DNA of 22,958 nucleotides from the NCBI GenBank assembly GCA_964415245.1, contig CAYQAJ010000051.1, forward strand, positions 1 through 22,958. The letters run 5' to 3'. Shown here piece after piece: positions 14,758 to 22,905 of this stretch (position 1 is the stretch's first letter; each line of letters opens with the position of its first letter). Made by a program: the position numbers and the translations under genes. Source of the DNA: CAYQAJ01 sp964415245. GTDB lineage: Bacteria > Planctomycetota > Planctomycetia > Pirellulales > Pirellulaceae. The notes below the pieces were generated by a model that was not told where the DNA came from, ran no database searches, and saw nothing but the letters and a program-made list of their open reading frames with translations.

Positions 14758-16899
14758 TTATTTTGGCGAGGGAAGAATAATAAGGGCATCCTCGGCGAAG
14801 GACGCATCGCCAGCCTTGCCGTTGATGCGGTACTGAATCTTCAATTGCTTCACGCTTCCCGGCACGGGGTCGCCGCCAAAGCTGGCGTTGTAGCTCGCCG
14901 ACGGCAACGCGATCAGCGGCAAATCGCCGACGTGCTTGCGGAGGATCGCGGTAACATCCTTTTGAGTCGACCCGGCACCGTATTCCGCTTTGACAATCTC
15001 CAGCTTCACACGCTCGATGCCGGCATTGGCAAGCAGCTCGCTCACGTCGACCTTGCCGCCGAGCTTCTGGGCAATGACCAGCGTGGCCTGCGTGGCCTCT
15101 TCATTGAGCTGGGGAACTTTCATGGCTTGGATGGCCAATGTGAGCCCCTCCGCGCTTGGATGGAGCGTGAGCACATCCAGCACGAGCGTCTGCTCAGCCG
15201 CCTGGCGGGAAGCGTCGAGCGCCTTCTGGCACATCTCGGCCCGCTGCTGATCGGACATGTCGAACTTGCGCGCCAGACCGATGTAACCGCGTAAGGCACG
15301 TACCTGGTATCGCGCTTCGGGGGCGGTCTTGGCGAGATCGAGCAGTACGGGCGCCGCATCGAGGCCGTTCCATTTGCCGAGCAAACGGCTGGCGTCGTCT
15401 TGAAGTTGAGGATCGTCGCTCTTGGCCGCTGCGGCGAGCGTCTGCAAGGCTTTGGTTCCCCCGACGTCGCTCAGAATCTCCAACAAGGTACCTTTCTTTG
15501 CGGCGGGCGAACGATCCAGCGCCTGCGCGAGTTCGGCCGCACACGCTTCGCGGTCCGGCATGCGGACGCTCGCGGCTTTCAATGCCTGAAGAGCCGCCGG
15601 TGCATCGTCGGCATGCTGGGGACTAACGACTTGTTCGACCAAAACGGACATCCGCTTGAGCGACACCGTTTCTCCCAATGCCGCCAACGCGGCGCTGCGA
15701 ACCGCGGCATCGGAATGGTCCAATGCCTTGAGAAGCTCAGGCACGGCTTCGATGCGGCGCCGCCCGACCAGCTCGATCAGCAGCGGGTACGCCTTTCCCT
15801 GCGACTTGGGGAGCAGCGCGGCGATTTGCGCGTCGACTTTTTCGCCGGGAAGACTTGCCAACGCTTCCTTCGCCGTGGCCGCAAGATCTTCATCGTCGTC
15901 GATGGCGATCGCCAACAGCGTGGAAACACACGAAGCGTCGCCCACGCGCGCCAGCGCGTCGACCGCGGACAACCGAACTTGTTGGGTACCCTTTTCGGTG
16001 GCGGAGAGCACGGCGGTCAACACGACGGTTGTCGGCCGGTCGGCCATCGCCTGAATAATCAAGGCCGCCCGTTCCGGCGTCGCGCGAGGCAGTTCATCGG
16101 CCAAGGCCTTGTCGAACTCACCGCCGGGGAACTCACGGGCCGTGCTCAGCGCTAGGCGGAACCTCGCTTTGTCGTCCGACCGCAATTGCTCAATCAATAG
16201 CGGGATTCCCTCTTGGCCGCGGGCGAGAATTGCACCTCGAGTCGCCTCGATCACACGCTGCTTGGGCACGTCGGCTTTGCGGACTTCGTCGTAAATCGCG
16301 ACCGCTTCGGCCGACTTGTCGTCAGCGTGCAATTGTTCGGCACACAACACGAGTGCCTCGGCAATCGCCGAACGAACTTTGTCGGGAGCAGCGGCCAGCG
16401 CCTCGCGAAGCGATTGGGTTGCCGGGGCATTCGCGATGTGCCCCAGTGCAACGGCTGCGGCCGACGCAACTTCTGGATCCCTGTCCTGCAAGCGCTTGGC
16501 CAACGTACCGACCGCCTCCACATCGCGGCGGACGCCGATCGAGTTGATCGTGCCGACCAAAAGCAGCCCATCAAGCGACTCAGTAGCCTTCCGCAGTGCT
16601 TCGTCCGCTTCCGGCCCGGGAATCGCTTCCAGGGCGATCCGCGCCCACGACGAAAATTGCGGGTCGGGCAGCAACCGCGCCAGATCGGGAACTGCCGCGC
16701 TCGAACCGTGAATGGCCAGCAGCTTGCAGGTGATTGCCTTGTCGGCGGCAGGCGCGTCGGATCGCAAAACCTTGAGCAGGTCCGCTTCCTTGACGGCCGA
16801 AGCGTCGGAACGGTCTTGAGCCCAGGCCGACGCGCCGGCCAAAACGATCCATGCCGCGAAAAATGCAACCGCGCGTGGGAATGCTCGAGTCGTATCCAT
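14758..16899 (-). CDS. Secreted HEAT-repeat protein
   Basis: The product is 713 aa. A signal peptide is clear at residues 1-27 (MDTTRAFPRAVAFF..., ending ASAWAQ). Most of the protein is a solenoid of HEAT-like helical pairs, seen as repeated 'D.....vr.aA..aLg.i' units (for example near 135-170, 365-395 and 495-530). The last about 75 residues form a distinct compact segment starting EYGAGSTQKDVT and ending ALIILP. It resembles the DUF3395-type module found at the end of DNAJC11-like proteins, though this is by eye only. HEAT solenoids bind other proteins, so a scaffold role outside the membrane is likely. The ATG at 16899 is chosen over an upstream extension to 17022 because aggac lies 8 nt before it and the signal peptide begins there. 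It follows the Gfo/Idh/MocA gene on the same strand by 110 bp, a common planctomycete pairing. Confidence 0.82.
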   Translation of the reverse strand: MDTTRAFPRAVAFFAAWIVLAGASAWAQDRSDASAVKEADLLKVLRSDAPAADKAITCKLLAIHGSSAAVPDLARLLPDPQFSSWARIALEAIPGPEADEALRKATESLDGLLLVGTINSIGVRRDVEAVGTLAKRLQDRDPEVASAAAVALGHIANAPATQSLREALAAAPDKVRSAIAEALVLCAEQLHADDKSAEAVAIYDEVRKADVPKQRVIEATRGAILARGQEGIPLLIEQLRSDDKARFRLALSTAREFPGGEFDKALADELPRATPERAALIIQAMADRPTTVVLTAVLSATEKGTQQVRLSAVDALARVGDASCVSTLLAIAIDDDEDLAATAKEALASLPGEKVDAQIAALLPKSQGKAYPLLIELVGRRRIEAVPELLKALDHSDAAVRSAALAALGETVSLKRMSVLVEQVVSPQHADDAPAALQALKAASVRMPDREACAAELAQALDRSPAAKKGTLLEILSDVGGTKALQTLAAAAKSDDPQLQDDASRLLGKWNGLDAAPVLLDLAKTAPEARYQVRALRGYIGLARKFDMSDQQRAEMCQKALDASRQAAEQTLVLDVLTLHPSAEGLTLAIQAMKVPQLNEEATQATLVIAQKLGGKVDVSELLANAGIERVKLEIVKAEYGAGSTQKDVTAILRKHVGDLPLIALPSASYNASFGGDPVPGSVKQLKIQYRINGKAGDASFAEDALIILPSPK

Positions 16900-17009
16900 G
16901 GTATCGGTCCTGAACGTTGAGGATTGGTTTGGTGGCGACAAATGGACGGGACGGTTAGGACTCACGTCTCCTCGGAGTCCTCGCGTTGTGACCTCCAAGT
17001 CCGGCAGCT

Positions 17010-18425
17010 TTACAGCCTCCACGGTTCGCGCAGCGCCTCGGATCGCAAACGATTCGCCTCTTCATCGTCGATGAACTTGTGGGTGGCGTTGTCGTATTTC
17101 ACCTGGCGGCCCAAATAGAGTGCAATGTTCGCGGCGTGGCAGGCGATGTGCGCGTTGCAGGCCGCGTCGGCGTTTCCTTTCGGCTTGCTGCGTGTTTTCA
17201 CGCAGTTGAGGAAGTCGCGAACGTGGAACGTCGCCGGATAGCCGCCGATTTCGGCGACCGTTCTCCCCGCGAGCAATGCCGGTGAACTGAGCACCATCTT
17301 GCCGCTGTCGCCGGCTTCGACCCAGCCCGTCTCGCCTTCGAACCGCACCGGGCACGAGCCGAGTGGAATCCAGCCGGTCTCGCGGAAAATCAGTTCGGTG
17401 CCGTTCTCGTAACGCGCGACCAACTGTCCGTCTTGTGGCGCGTTGTACTCGACCGGCGGCGGGCAATCGCCTACAGCCCATTGGCACAGGTCGACGCAAT
17501 GCGAGCCCCATTCGAGCACGCCGCCGCCGACCAGCCCGCCACCTTTTTCGAAGTTGAAGCCGTCGAGCAGCTTGGCGTTGAACGGCCGCCAGGCAGCCGG
17601 CCCCAGGTACATGTTCCAATCGACGACCTCTTTATTCGGCTCCGGTTCGGCAGGCAGCCAGCCGCTCATCATGGCTTGCATTCCCGCCGGATGGGCATAG
17701 ACCCTCTTGAGCTTTCCGAGCTTTCCGGTGCGAGCCAGTTCGCAGGCAAAGGCGAAGTGCGGCAGGTTGCGCCGCTGCGTGCCCGCTTGAAACACGCGTC
17801 CGGTGCGGCGCATGGTGTCTCGCAGGATCAAGCTCTGGGCGATGTTCTTGGTGACGGGCTTCTCGCAGTACATGTCCTTGCCGGCTTTGGCGGCATTCAT
17901 CGCGGCGGTGGCGTGCCAATTCGGTCCCGTGGCGATCAGCACCGCATCGATGTCGTCGCGGGCGAGCAACTCGCGAAAGTCGCGATAGGTCGCGCAATCG
18001 CGATTTTCGTACTTGTTGTCAGCGATTTCCTTGACCGCGGCGCGCCGCACCTGCTTCACGTCGCACACGGCGACGAACTGCACGTCGGGTTGTTCCAGGA
18101 AGCAGCCGAGGTCGTACGTTCCCCGGTTCCCGATGCCGATGCCGCCGACCACAATTCGCTCGCTGGGAGCCACGGCGCCGCCCAGGCCCAAAGCCGAACT
18201 GGGAATGATCGTCGGCGCTACCACGGCGGCACCAGCGCCAACAAGTGCGGTCCCCAAGAACCGACGCCGAGAAAGTTTCTTGGTGCTTATCCAAAAACCG
18301 TCGGGGACTGGCTCATTTTGCGACGCCGTTGAATACGGAATCGTCTTCTCGCGGTCCGCGGAGCAAAATGTGCCTGTCCCCTTCTCTGGACGGTTTTTGG
18401 ATAAGCTCTTCGCCTTCTTCGCCAT
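17010..18425 (-). CDS. Tat-exported Gfo/Idh/MocA oxidoreductase carrying an in-frame repeat insertion
   Basis: The product is 471 aa. A twin-arginine signal is present (LSRRRFLGTALVGAGAAVVAP, here starting at about residue 50), followed by a Rossmann domain with GIGIGNRG. Next comes the CEKP motif, whose Lys is the family's catalytic residue, and then a C-terminal domain that is typical of planctomycete exported sugar-type NAD(P) oxidoreductases. Residues 7-47 are encoded by a 123-bp palindromic repeat inserted in frame between the start (MAKKAK) and the Tat motif. Without it the protein would be 430 aa with an ordinary Tat n-region. The ATG at 18425 has aggag 7 nt upstream, confirming that translation reads through the repeat; a longer frame to 18521 has no such support. 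The sugar substrate is unknown. The HEAT-repeat gene lies downstream. Confidence 0.9.
   Translation of the reverse strand: MAKKAKSLSKNRPEKGTGTFCSADREKTIPYSTASQNEPVPDGFWISTKKLSRRRFLGTALVGAGAAVVAPTIIPSSALGLGGAVAPSERIVVGGIGIGNRGTYDLGCFLEQPDVQFVAVCDVKQVRRAAVKEIADNKYENRDCATYRDFRELLARDDIDAVLIATGPNWHATAAMNAAKAGKDMYCEKPVTKNIAQSLILRDTMRRTGRVFQAGTQRRNLPHFAFACELARTGKLGKLKRVYAHPAGMQAMMSGWLPAEPEPNKEVVDWNMYLGPAAWRPFNAKLLDGFNFEKGGGLVGGGVLEWGSHCVDLCQWAVGDCPPPVEYNAPQDGQLVARYENGTELIFRETGWIPLGSCPVRFEGETGWVEAGDSGKMVLSSPALLAGRTVAEIGGYPATFHVRDFLNCVKTRSKPKGNADAACNAHIACHAANIALYLGRQVKYDNATHKFIDDEEANRLRSEALREPWRL
18285..18407. repeat. Nested palindromic repeat inside a coding gene (copy 2)
   Basis: Perfect 18-bp outer arms, gcttatccaaaaaccgtc (18285-18302) and its reverse complement (18389-18406), enclose inner arms. 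The inner arms ggggactggctcattttgc (18303-18321) and gcaaaatgtgcctgtcccc (18363-18381) pair except at two positions. Its central part is about 29 nt longer than in copy 1. Length is 123 bp, a multiple of three, with no stop in the gene's frame. Confidence 0.92.
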
Positions 18426-18432
18426 GACTGCT

Positions 18433-18437
18433 CTCCT
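18433..18437 (-). promoter_or_regulatory. Ribosome binding site for the Gfo/Idh/MocA gene
   Basis: aggag on the minus strand lies 7 nt before ATG 18425. It shows that the gene begins upstream of the inserted repeat. Confidence 0.8.
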
Positions 18438-19264
18438 GATCGTGTTGATCGCTTGGCTGCCTGGACACCGCCCTGGTACGGAGCGTATTCCCGGTACGCA
18501 GTCAGCATACCCCCGCGGCATTCGCCTTTCTACCTACGTCGCGCCAGTTTTTCGTTTTCCTAACTCGAAATCGTCTTCCCGGACCTCCTGCTCAACGACC
18601 CTTGGATGACGCTCGGCCGCCGGACCGAGCTCGCGCGCTACGACCCAATTGCCATTTGCCGCACAAAGCGGTCGGTGGATCGCGACGGGTGGTTAGGCCA
18701 CTGTGGGGAAAGTGGTTGACGATGAGCCGGCGGCGGGCCCACATCAGGGGGGACAGGCACGGTTTCGTTCGCGGTAGCGCGAACACGGAGCCAGTCCCCG
18801 CAAGCTTGGGGACAGCTTTATGCAGGCGTTGCTTGGACTTATGAGGCAAGCAGTGAATTCCTCCGCAAGTCGGCACCAGTTGCAACCCTGGTTCGTTGCG
18901 GCTTGCTGCTGCGGGAGCGAGAGTGTCGAATTGGTCGATCTCGTCGGCAATCCCTGGTTCGATACATGAGGGGCGTAGTGCGACCGTTTCCCATGGGAGC
19001 CAAGCCGATTCCAACCGCGCACAGGCGATGGGGTCGGATTCTCAGTAGCACCACGACCTGTCGGGCAAGACAGGGCCAACCGCCGGCATCGAGCCCGTGC
19101 GCGGTCGCCTCTCATTGCGCGAGTCGATTCCAGACGTGAACGCTCAACGCGACGCCGCCGGCAACGCGGCGCCGTCGTTCTTCATGCGGGCCGCTTCGCT
19201 AGCCCGCGGTCGAGATTCCAAGACCACAGGCGGGTGCCGACGGTTGCCAAGGGCCCTGCGGCAA
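18438..19264. other. Gene-free stretch of about 830 bp
   Basis: No reading frame here looks like a real protein; several short frames on both strands overlap without conserved motifs, signal peptides or ribosome sites. It holds the promoter of the Gfo/Idh/MocA gene at its left end, the core-only palindromic repeat at 18747-18796, and a small hairpin gtcccc/ggggac (18794-18813). It could contain a decayed gene on the minus strand, but none could be recognised. Confidence 0.55.
18747..18796. repeat. Core-only copy of the palindromic repeat (copy 3, inverted orientation)
   Basis: ggggacaggcac (at 18749-18760) and gagccagtcccc (18788-18799) are the inner arms of the family. They include the same unpaired positions as the other copies, but the outer arms are missing and the centre is different (cggtagcg with gttcgcg/cgcgaac flanks). 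It lies in gene-free DNA. Confidence 0.7.
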
Positions 19265-19696
19265 CTACTTCTCCGCCTGCGCGCTTTGAATTTTGTTCAG
19301 CGTCAGCAGAATCGGCTTGAGCTGCTCGTTTTCGATGGCCTTGGTGCCGTCGGCGCTCACGCGGTGGGTCTTCGTGCCGATGACGAAGTGCATCTCGTAA
19401 TGAAAGTCGTCGGCCACATTCGGCGCCAGCAGCTTCGCGGGCAGCTTCTCCCAGTCGATGGCGGCCACCGCCTTGGTGAGCGTCTCCAGGTCCTTGGCAT
19501 CGAGCGTGCCTTCGACCTTGCCTTGTCGCGACTTGCGGGTGAACTTGCCGTCGGGCGTCATTCGATAGCTGATGCTCACGCCGGCGAATCCGCCGGTCTG
19601 TTGTACTTCGATCACCTTGAAGGCAGGGGCCTCATCTTCCGCCGCGTACAGCGTGGCGGGAATCAACAGCAGGGCACAGGCAAAAGCGGATTTCAT
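19265..19696 (-). CDS. Small secreted protein, possibly emfourin-like
   Basis: The product is 143 aa with a signal peptide (about 1-19, ending LYAAE). The mature domain has QQTGGFAGVSISY near 31-43, a central helix-rich part, and a DDFHYEMHFVIGT strand pair near 95-107. This order of a GGfaG motif followed by a D-x-F-x-Y strand is like the emfourin family of small inhibitors of thermolysin-like (protealysin) proteases. The match is by eye only, and no protease gene lies nearby. The ribosome site aggag lies 9 nt before the start. The gene is divergent from the esterase gene at 20002. Confidence 0.65.
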   Translation of the reverse strand: MKSAFACALLLIPATLYAAEDEAPAFKVIEVQQTGGFAGVSISYRMTPDGKFTRKSRQGKVEGTLDAKDLETLTKAVAAIDWEKLPAKLLAPNVADDFHYEMHFVIGTKTHRVSADGTKAIENEQLKPILLTLNKIQSAQAEK

Positions 19697-20001
19697 GCGA
19701 TATCACTCCTGGAATAGTGTGTCGGGCGGGATCAACGAGCGATATTTGAGTTCGACGCCGTTCGACGGTACGAGTTCCCGCGCGTTGCTGAGTTTTCGGC
19801 AACCGCCAACCGAATCGGTCGAACGTATGACGCGGGTATCCTTTCAGCATCCTATCGTCACCGTCACCGCATCGCCATGCCCGTGCCGCACGGAGCCGTT
19901 ATCGGGCCGTACCGGCAGTTTGCAAGCGCTTGATTCGCCGCCGATCGCGCATCAAAATGGCCATGCGAATCGCCCGACCGACCCAATACTTGAGGAACGC
20001 C
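19697..20001. promoter_or_regulatory. Divergent intergenic region
   Basis: 305 bp lie between the divergent small secreted protein and esterase genes, so promoters for both must be here. A short direct repeat gttcgacg occurs twice close together (19750-19769). No clear promoter boxes could be fixed. A reading frame extends the esterase upstream to 19930 but lacks a ribosome site. Confidence 0.4.
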
Positions 20002-21156
20002 ATGCATACCAAGCTCTTGCACATCGCCTGCTCGATTACGCTGGTCGCCTGCGTCTTTGCGGCAATGGCCCAGACCGTGGACAACAAAGAGGCGGCGGCG
20101 CAGCGCCTCAGGCGCACGCAGCCACCCACGCGCGATCCCCACACGTCCGGATACGTCGAGGCCAAGGAGCTGCCCGACGGCGAGGTTCCTCCGCCGGACG
20201 CCGAAGGGAACTTCATCATCGGTCCGACGCACAAGCCCGCGCCGGAAATGGCCGTGCGGGAAGGGGTACCGAAAGGAAAAATCTACAACCTCACGATGAA
20301 ATCGGAGGACAGCAAGATCTATCCCGGAATTGCGCGGGAGCAGGGAACGTTCGGCACGCCCGATCCCAGCGACCCGGCCAAACTGGTGGTGACGACCAGC
20401 CACCCGGCTCCCTACACGCGGCGCGTCGCCGTATATGTCCCCCAACAGTACGAGCCCGGCACCGAGGCGCCCTTCCTTGTCGGGGCCGACGGGCCCGACA
20501 CCGCGCTGTTCCGAGCGCTCGACAACTTGATCGCCGAGCGCCGCGTGCCCGTGATGATCGCCATCTCGATCAGCAACGGCGGCGGCGACGCCCAAGGCAG
20601 CCAGCGCGGTTTGGAATACGACACCATGTCGGGCCTGTATGCCGAGTTCGTCGAGACAGAGGTGCTGCCCCTGGTGGAAAGGGAATGCAAGGTGAAACTG
20701 ACGAAGGACCCCGAGGGCCGCGCGACGATGGGCACCAGCTCCGGCGGCTCCTGTGCTTTGATCATGGCGTGGTATCATCCGGAGCTCTATCACCGGGTGC
20801 TGACGTATTCCGGCACGTACGTGAATCAGCAGTGGCCCCCTAACCCTGAAACTCCTCACGGTGCGTGGGGCTTTCACGAACACCTGATCCCCGAAAGCCC
20901 GGCCAAGCCCATTCGGATTTGGCTCCAGATCAGCGATCGCGACTTGTTGAACCCGAACGTCATGCGCGACGACATGCACGACTGGGTCGTGGCCAACGAG
21001 AACATGGCGAAAGTGCTGGCCGAAAAGGGCTACCACTACCAGTTCGTATTCGCCCGCAACGCCGTACACGGCGACCGCCCCGTAAAAGAGCAAACCTTGC
21101 CCGAAGCACTGGAGTATCTGTGGCAGGGCTACCCGATCGGCGAGGGGAAAGAGTAG
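20002..21156 (+). CDS. Exported esterase of the enterochelin-esterase/feruloyl-esterase (COG2382-like) type
   Basis: The product is 384 aa with an alpha/beta-hydrolase fold. The nucleophile elbow is GTSSG with Ser246. An Asp in ISDRDLL (311-316) and His356 in AVHGD are at the expected places to complete the triad. The 'RRVAVYVPQQYEPG' strand before the fold and 'FLVGADGPD' are typical of Fes/IroE-like and feruloyl-like esterases. The N-terminus is a signal sequence (MHTKLLHIACSITLVAC). The LVAC ending in Cys17 also fits a lipobox, so it may be a lipoprotein; alternatively cleavage follows AMAQ. The ATG at 20002 has gagga 5 nt upstream and gives the clean signal, unlike the longer frame from 19930. 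It is probably active on ester-linked plant or algal material, but the substrate is inference. Confidence 0.82.
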   Translation: MHTKLLHIACSITLVACVFAAMAQTVDNKEAAAQRLRRTQPPTRDPHTSGYVEAKELPDGEVPPPDAEGNFIIGPTHKPAPEMAVREGVPKGKIYNLTMKSEDSKIYPGIAREQGTFGTPDPSDPAKLVVTTSHPAPYTRRVAVYVPQQYEPGTEAPFLVGADGPDTALFRALDNLIAERRVPVMIAISISNGGGDAQGSQRGLEYDTMSGLYAEFVETEVLPLVERECKVKLTKDPEGRATMGTSSGGSCALIMAWYHPELYHRVLTYSGTYVNQQWPPNPETPHGAWGFHEHLIPESPAKPIRIWLQISDRDLLNPNVMRDDMHDWVVANENMAKVLAEKGYHYQFVFARNAVHGDRPVKEQTLPEALEYLWQGYPIGEGKE

Positions 21157-21396
21157 TCGACGACGGCGCGGGGAACCGGTGTCCATTCGGCACGTTCAGC
21201 TCGGTGTGTTCGAAGGCATTGTCAACGTGAATTGTAGCGTCGATTGAGGTTCACCCGAATTCGTCGAACGGACACGAATCAACGCATTCTTGCGATTCCT
21301 GGATGACGTTCCCAAAATGGCGCCGGCCCTTCTCCCATGGCCTCGACTCTTGTGCGGGCCCATCGCGTCGTTCGTTCGATTGCGGAGACATGCTCG

Positions 21397-21403
21397 AAAG
21401 GAG
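21397..21403 (+). promoter_or_regulatory. Ribosome binding site that sets the start at 21411
   Basis: aaaggag lies 7 nt before ATG 21411, which begins a signal peptide. This rules against an in-frame extension to 21303. Confidence 0.75.
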
Positions 21404-21410
21404 CAATGCC

Positions 21411-22898
21411 ATGCGCCGGTTCTCGATACTGTTGGGTTTGTTGGCGATCACGGCGCTTCTCACGGCGTCGCTCCACTCGCTATCCGGGCAGGGCGCACAG
21501 CCGCCGTCGGTGGATTCCGCGGCCGATCCGGCGCCGGTGACTTTTACCACGCAGGAAGATCACCGCGACATGATGGAGCAGCTTGGCATCACCAAGTTGC
21601 GTCCCGGCCCCAGCGGAAACGCATCGGCGCCCAATAGCGCGAACTACGACGAGTCGAAGGCGAATCCGTATCCAGATTTGCCTGAGCTACTCAAATTGAA
21701 CAACGGCGAGGCCGTCACCTCCGCGGAGGTGTGGTGGCATCACCGTCGCCCAGAGATTGTCGAGGAATTCGAGCGCGAAGTGTACGGCCGCGTGCCGGAC
21801 AACGTGCCGAAAGTGACCTGGAAAGTGATCGAAACTCGCGAAACGAAGGTCGGCGAGGTCGAGGTAATCGAGAAGCAGCTTCAGGGGCAGGTGGACAATT
21901 CGTCGTGCCCATCGATCGAAGTGAACATCGCGATGACGCTGGTCACACCCAAGGACGCCAAAGAGCCGGTACCCGTGCTGATGATGTATAGCTTCGGATT
22001 CGGCCCACCGCGCCGTGGAGGCCCACCGTCAGCATCGGGCGCTCGAAGGCCCGGGCCCGGGGGCGGATTCGGGCCGCGAGGTCCTTCGAGCCAACAAATG
22101 CTCATCGAAGCGGGCTGGGGCTACGCCATGATCTCGCCGGCGAGCATTCAGGCCGACAACGGCGCCGGCCTTACGCGAGGCGTTATCGGTTTGACCAACA
22201 AGGGTCAGCCCCGCAAGCCCGACGATTGGGGCGCCTTGCGTGCCTGGGCATGGGGAGCTTCGCGCGGCTTGGATTACCTGGAAACCGACCCGGCGGTCGA
22301 CGCCAAGCGCGTGGGCATCGAGGGCGTTTCGCGGTACGGCAAGGCGGCGCTGGTGGCGATGGCGTTCGAGCCGCGGTTCGCCATGGTGCTCGTGGGTTCG
22401 TCGGGCGAAGGGGGCGCGAAGCTGCACCGCCGCAACTTCGGCGAGGCGGTCGAGAATCTCACCGGCTCCGGCGAATACCACTGGATGGCGGGCAACTTTC
22501 TCAAGTACGGCGCCGCCGAGTCGAAGTTCGGAAGCATGACGCCGGACGATCTACCGGTCGATTCACACGAGCTGATCGCCCTGTGCGCTCCTCGTCTGAC
22601 GTTTATCAGCTACGGAATCCCCGAGCGAGGCGATGCGAACTGGCTCGACCAGCGAGGCAGCTTCATGGCCACGGTAGCCGCAGGCCCCACATTCCGCTTA
22701 CTGGGCGCGAAGGACCTGGGCACGTCGGACGACTACCTGACCGAAAAGATGCCGCCGGTGAAGGAAGGGTTGCTCGACGGCGAACTGGCTTGGCGCCAGC
22801 ACGACGGCGGGCATACCGACATGCCCAACGTCGAGCATTTCACCAAATGGGCCGAGTCGCACTTCGAGCGCCACTCACCGTCGCCACAACCTGACTAG
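21411..22898 (+). CDS. Secreted glucuronoyl-esterase-like (CE15-type) hydrolase
   Basis: The product is 495 aa with a signal peptide (about 1-27) and a short linker. The nucleophile motif GVSRYGK (305-311, Ser307) matches the G-x-S-R-x-G-K motif of CE15, with Val in place of the usual Cys. The SGEGGAKLHRRNFGE segment (331-345), WLDQRG (411-416), the DYLTEKMPP region (441-449) and HDGGH (464-468), which supplies the His, are family hallmarks. The position of the fungal catalytic Glu is Ser330, as in bacterial members that take the acid from another loop. Residues about 200-228 form a Gly/Pro/Arg-rich insertion. Such enzymes cut ester links between glucuronic acid and lignin alcohols. The gene is on the same strand as the esterase gene, after a 254-bp gap. 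Confidence 0.85.
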   Translation: MRRFSILLGLLAITALLTASLHSLSGQGAQPPSVDSAADPAPVTFTTQEDHRDMMEQLGITKLRPGPSGNASAPNSANYDESKANPYPDLPELLKLNNGEAVTSAEVWWHHRRPEIVEEFEREVYGRVPDNVPKVTWKVIETRETKVGEVEVIEKQLQGQVDNSSCPSIEVNIAMTLVTPKDAKEPVPVLMMYSFGFGPPRRGGPPSASGARRPGPGGGFGPRGPSSQQMLIEAGWGYAMISPASIQADNGAGLTRGVIGLTNKGQPRKPDDWGALRAWAWGASRGLDYLETDPAVDAKRVGIEGVSRYGKAALVAMAFEPRFAMVLVGSSGEGGAKLHRRNFGEAVENLTGSGEYHWMAGNFLKYGAAESKFGSMTPDDLPVDSHELIALCAPRLTFISYGIPERGDANWLDQRGSFMATVAAGPTFRLLGAKDLGTSDDYLTEKMPPVKEGLLDGELAWRQHDGGHTDMPNVEHFTKWAESHFERHSPSPQPD

Positions 22899-22905
22899 AA
22901 CGTGT

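Noticed and set aside
18426..18521. Longer form of the Gfo/Idh/MocA protein starting at 18521
   Set aside because: The 32 extra residues lack a ribosome site, while aggag lies 7 nt before the ATG at 18425.
18744..19115. 123-aa and neighbouring minus-strand frames in the gene-free stretch
   Set aside because: They run through the palindromic repeat, show no domain or signal peptide, and several frames overlap equally well, which is typical of non-coding GC-rich DNA.
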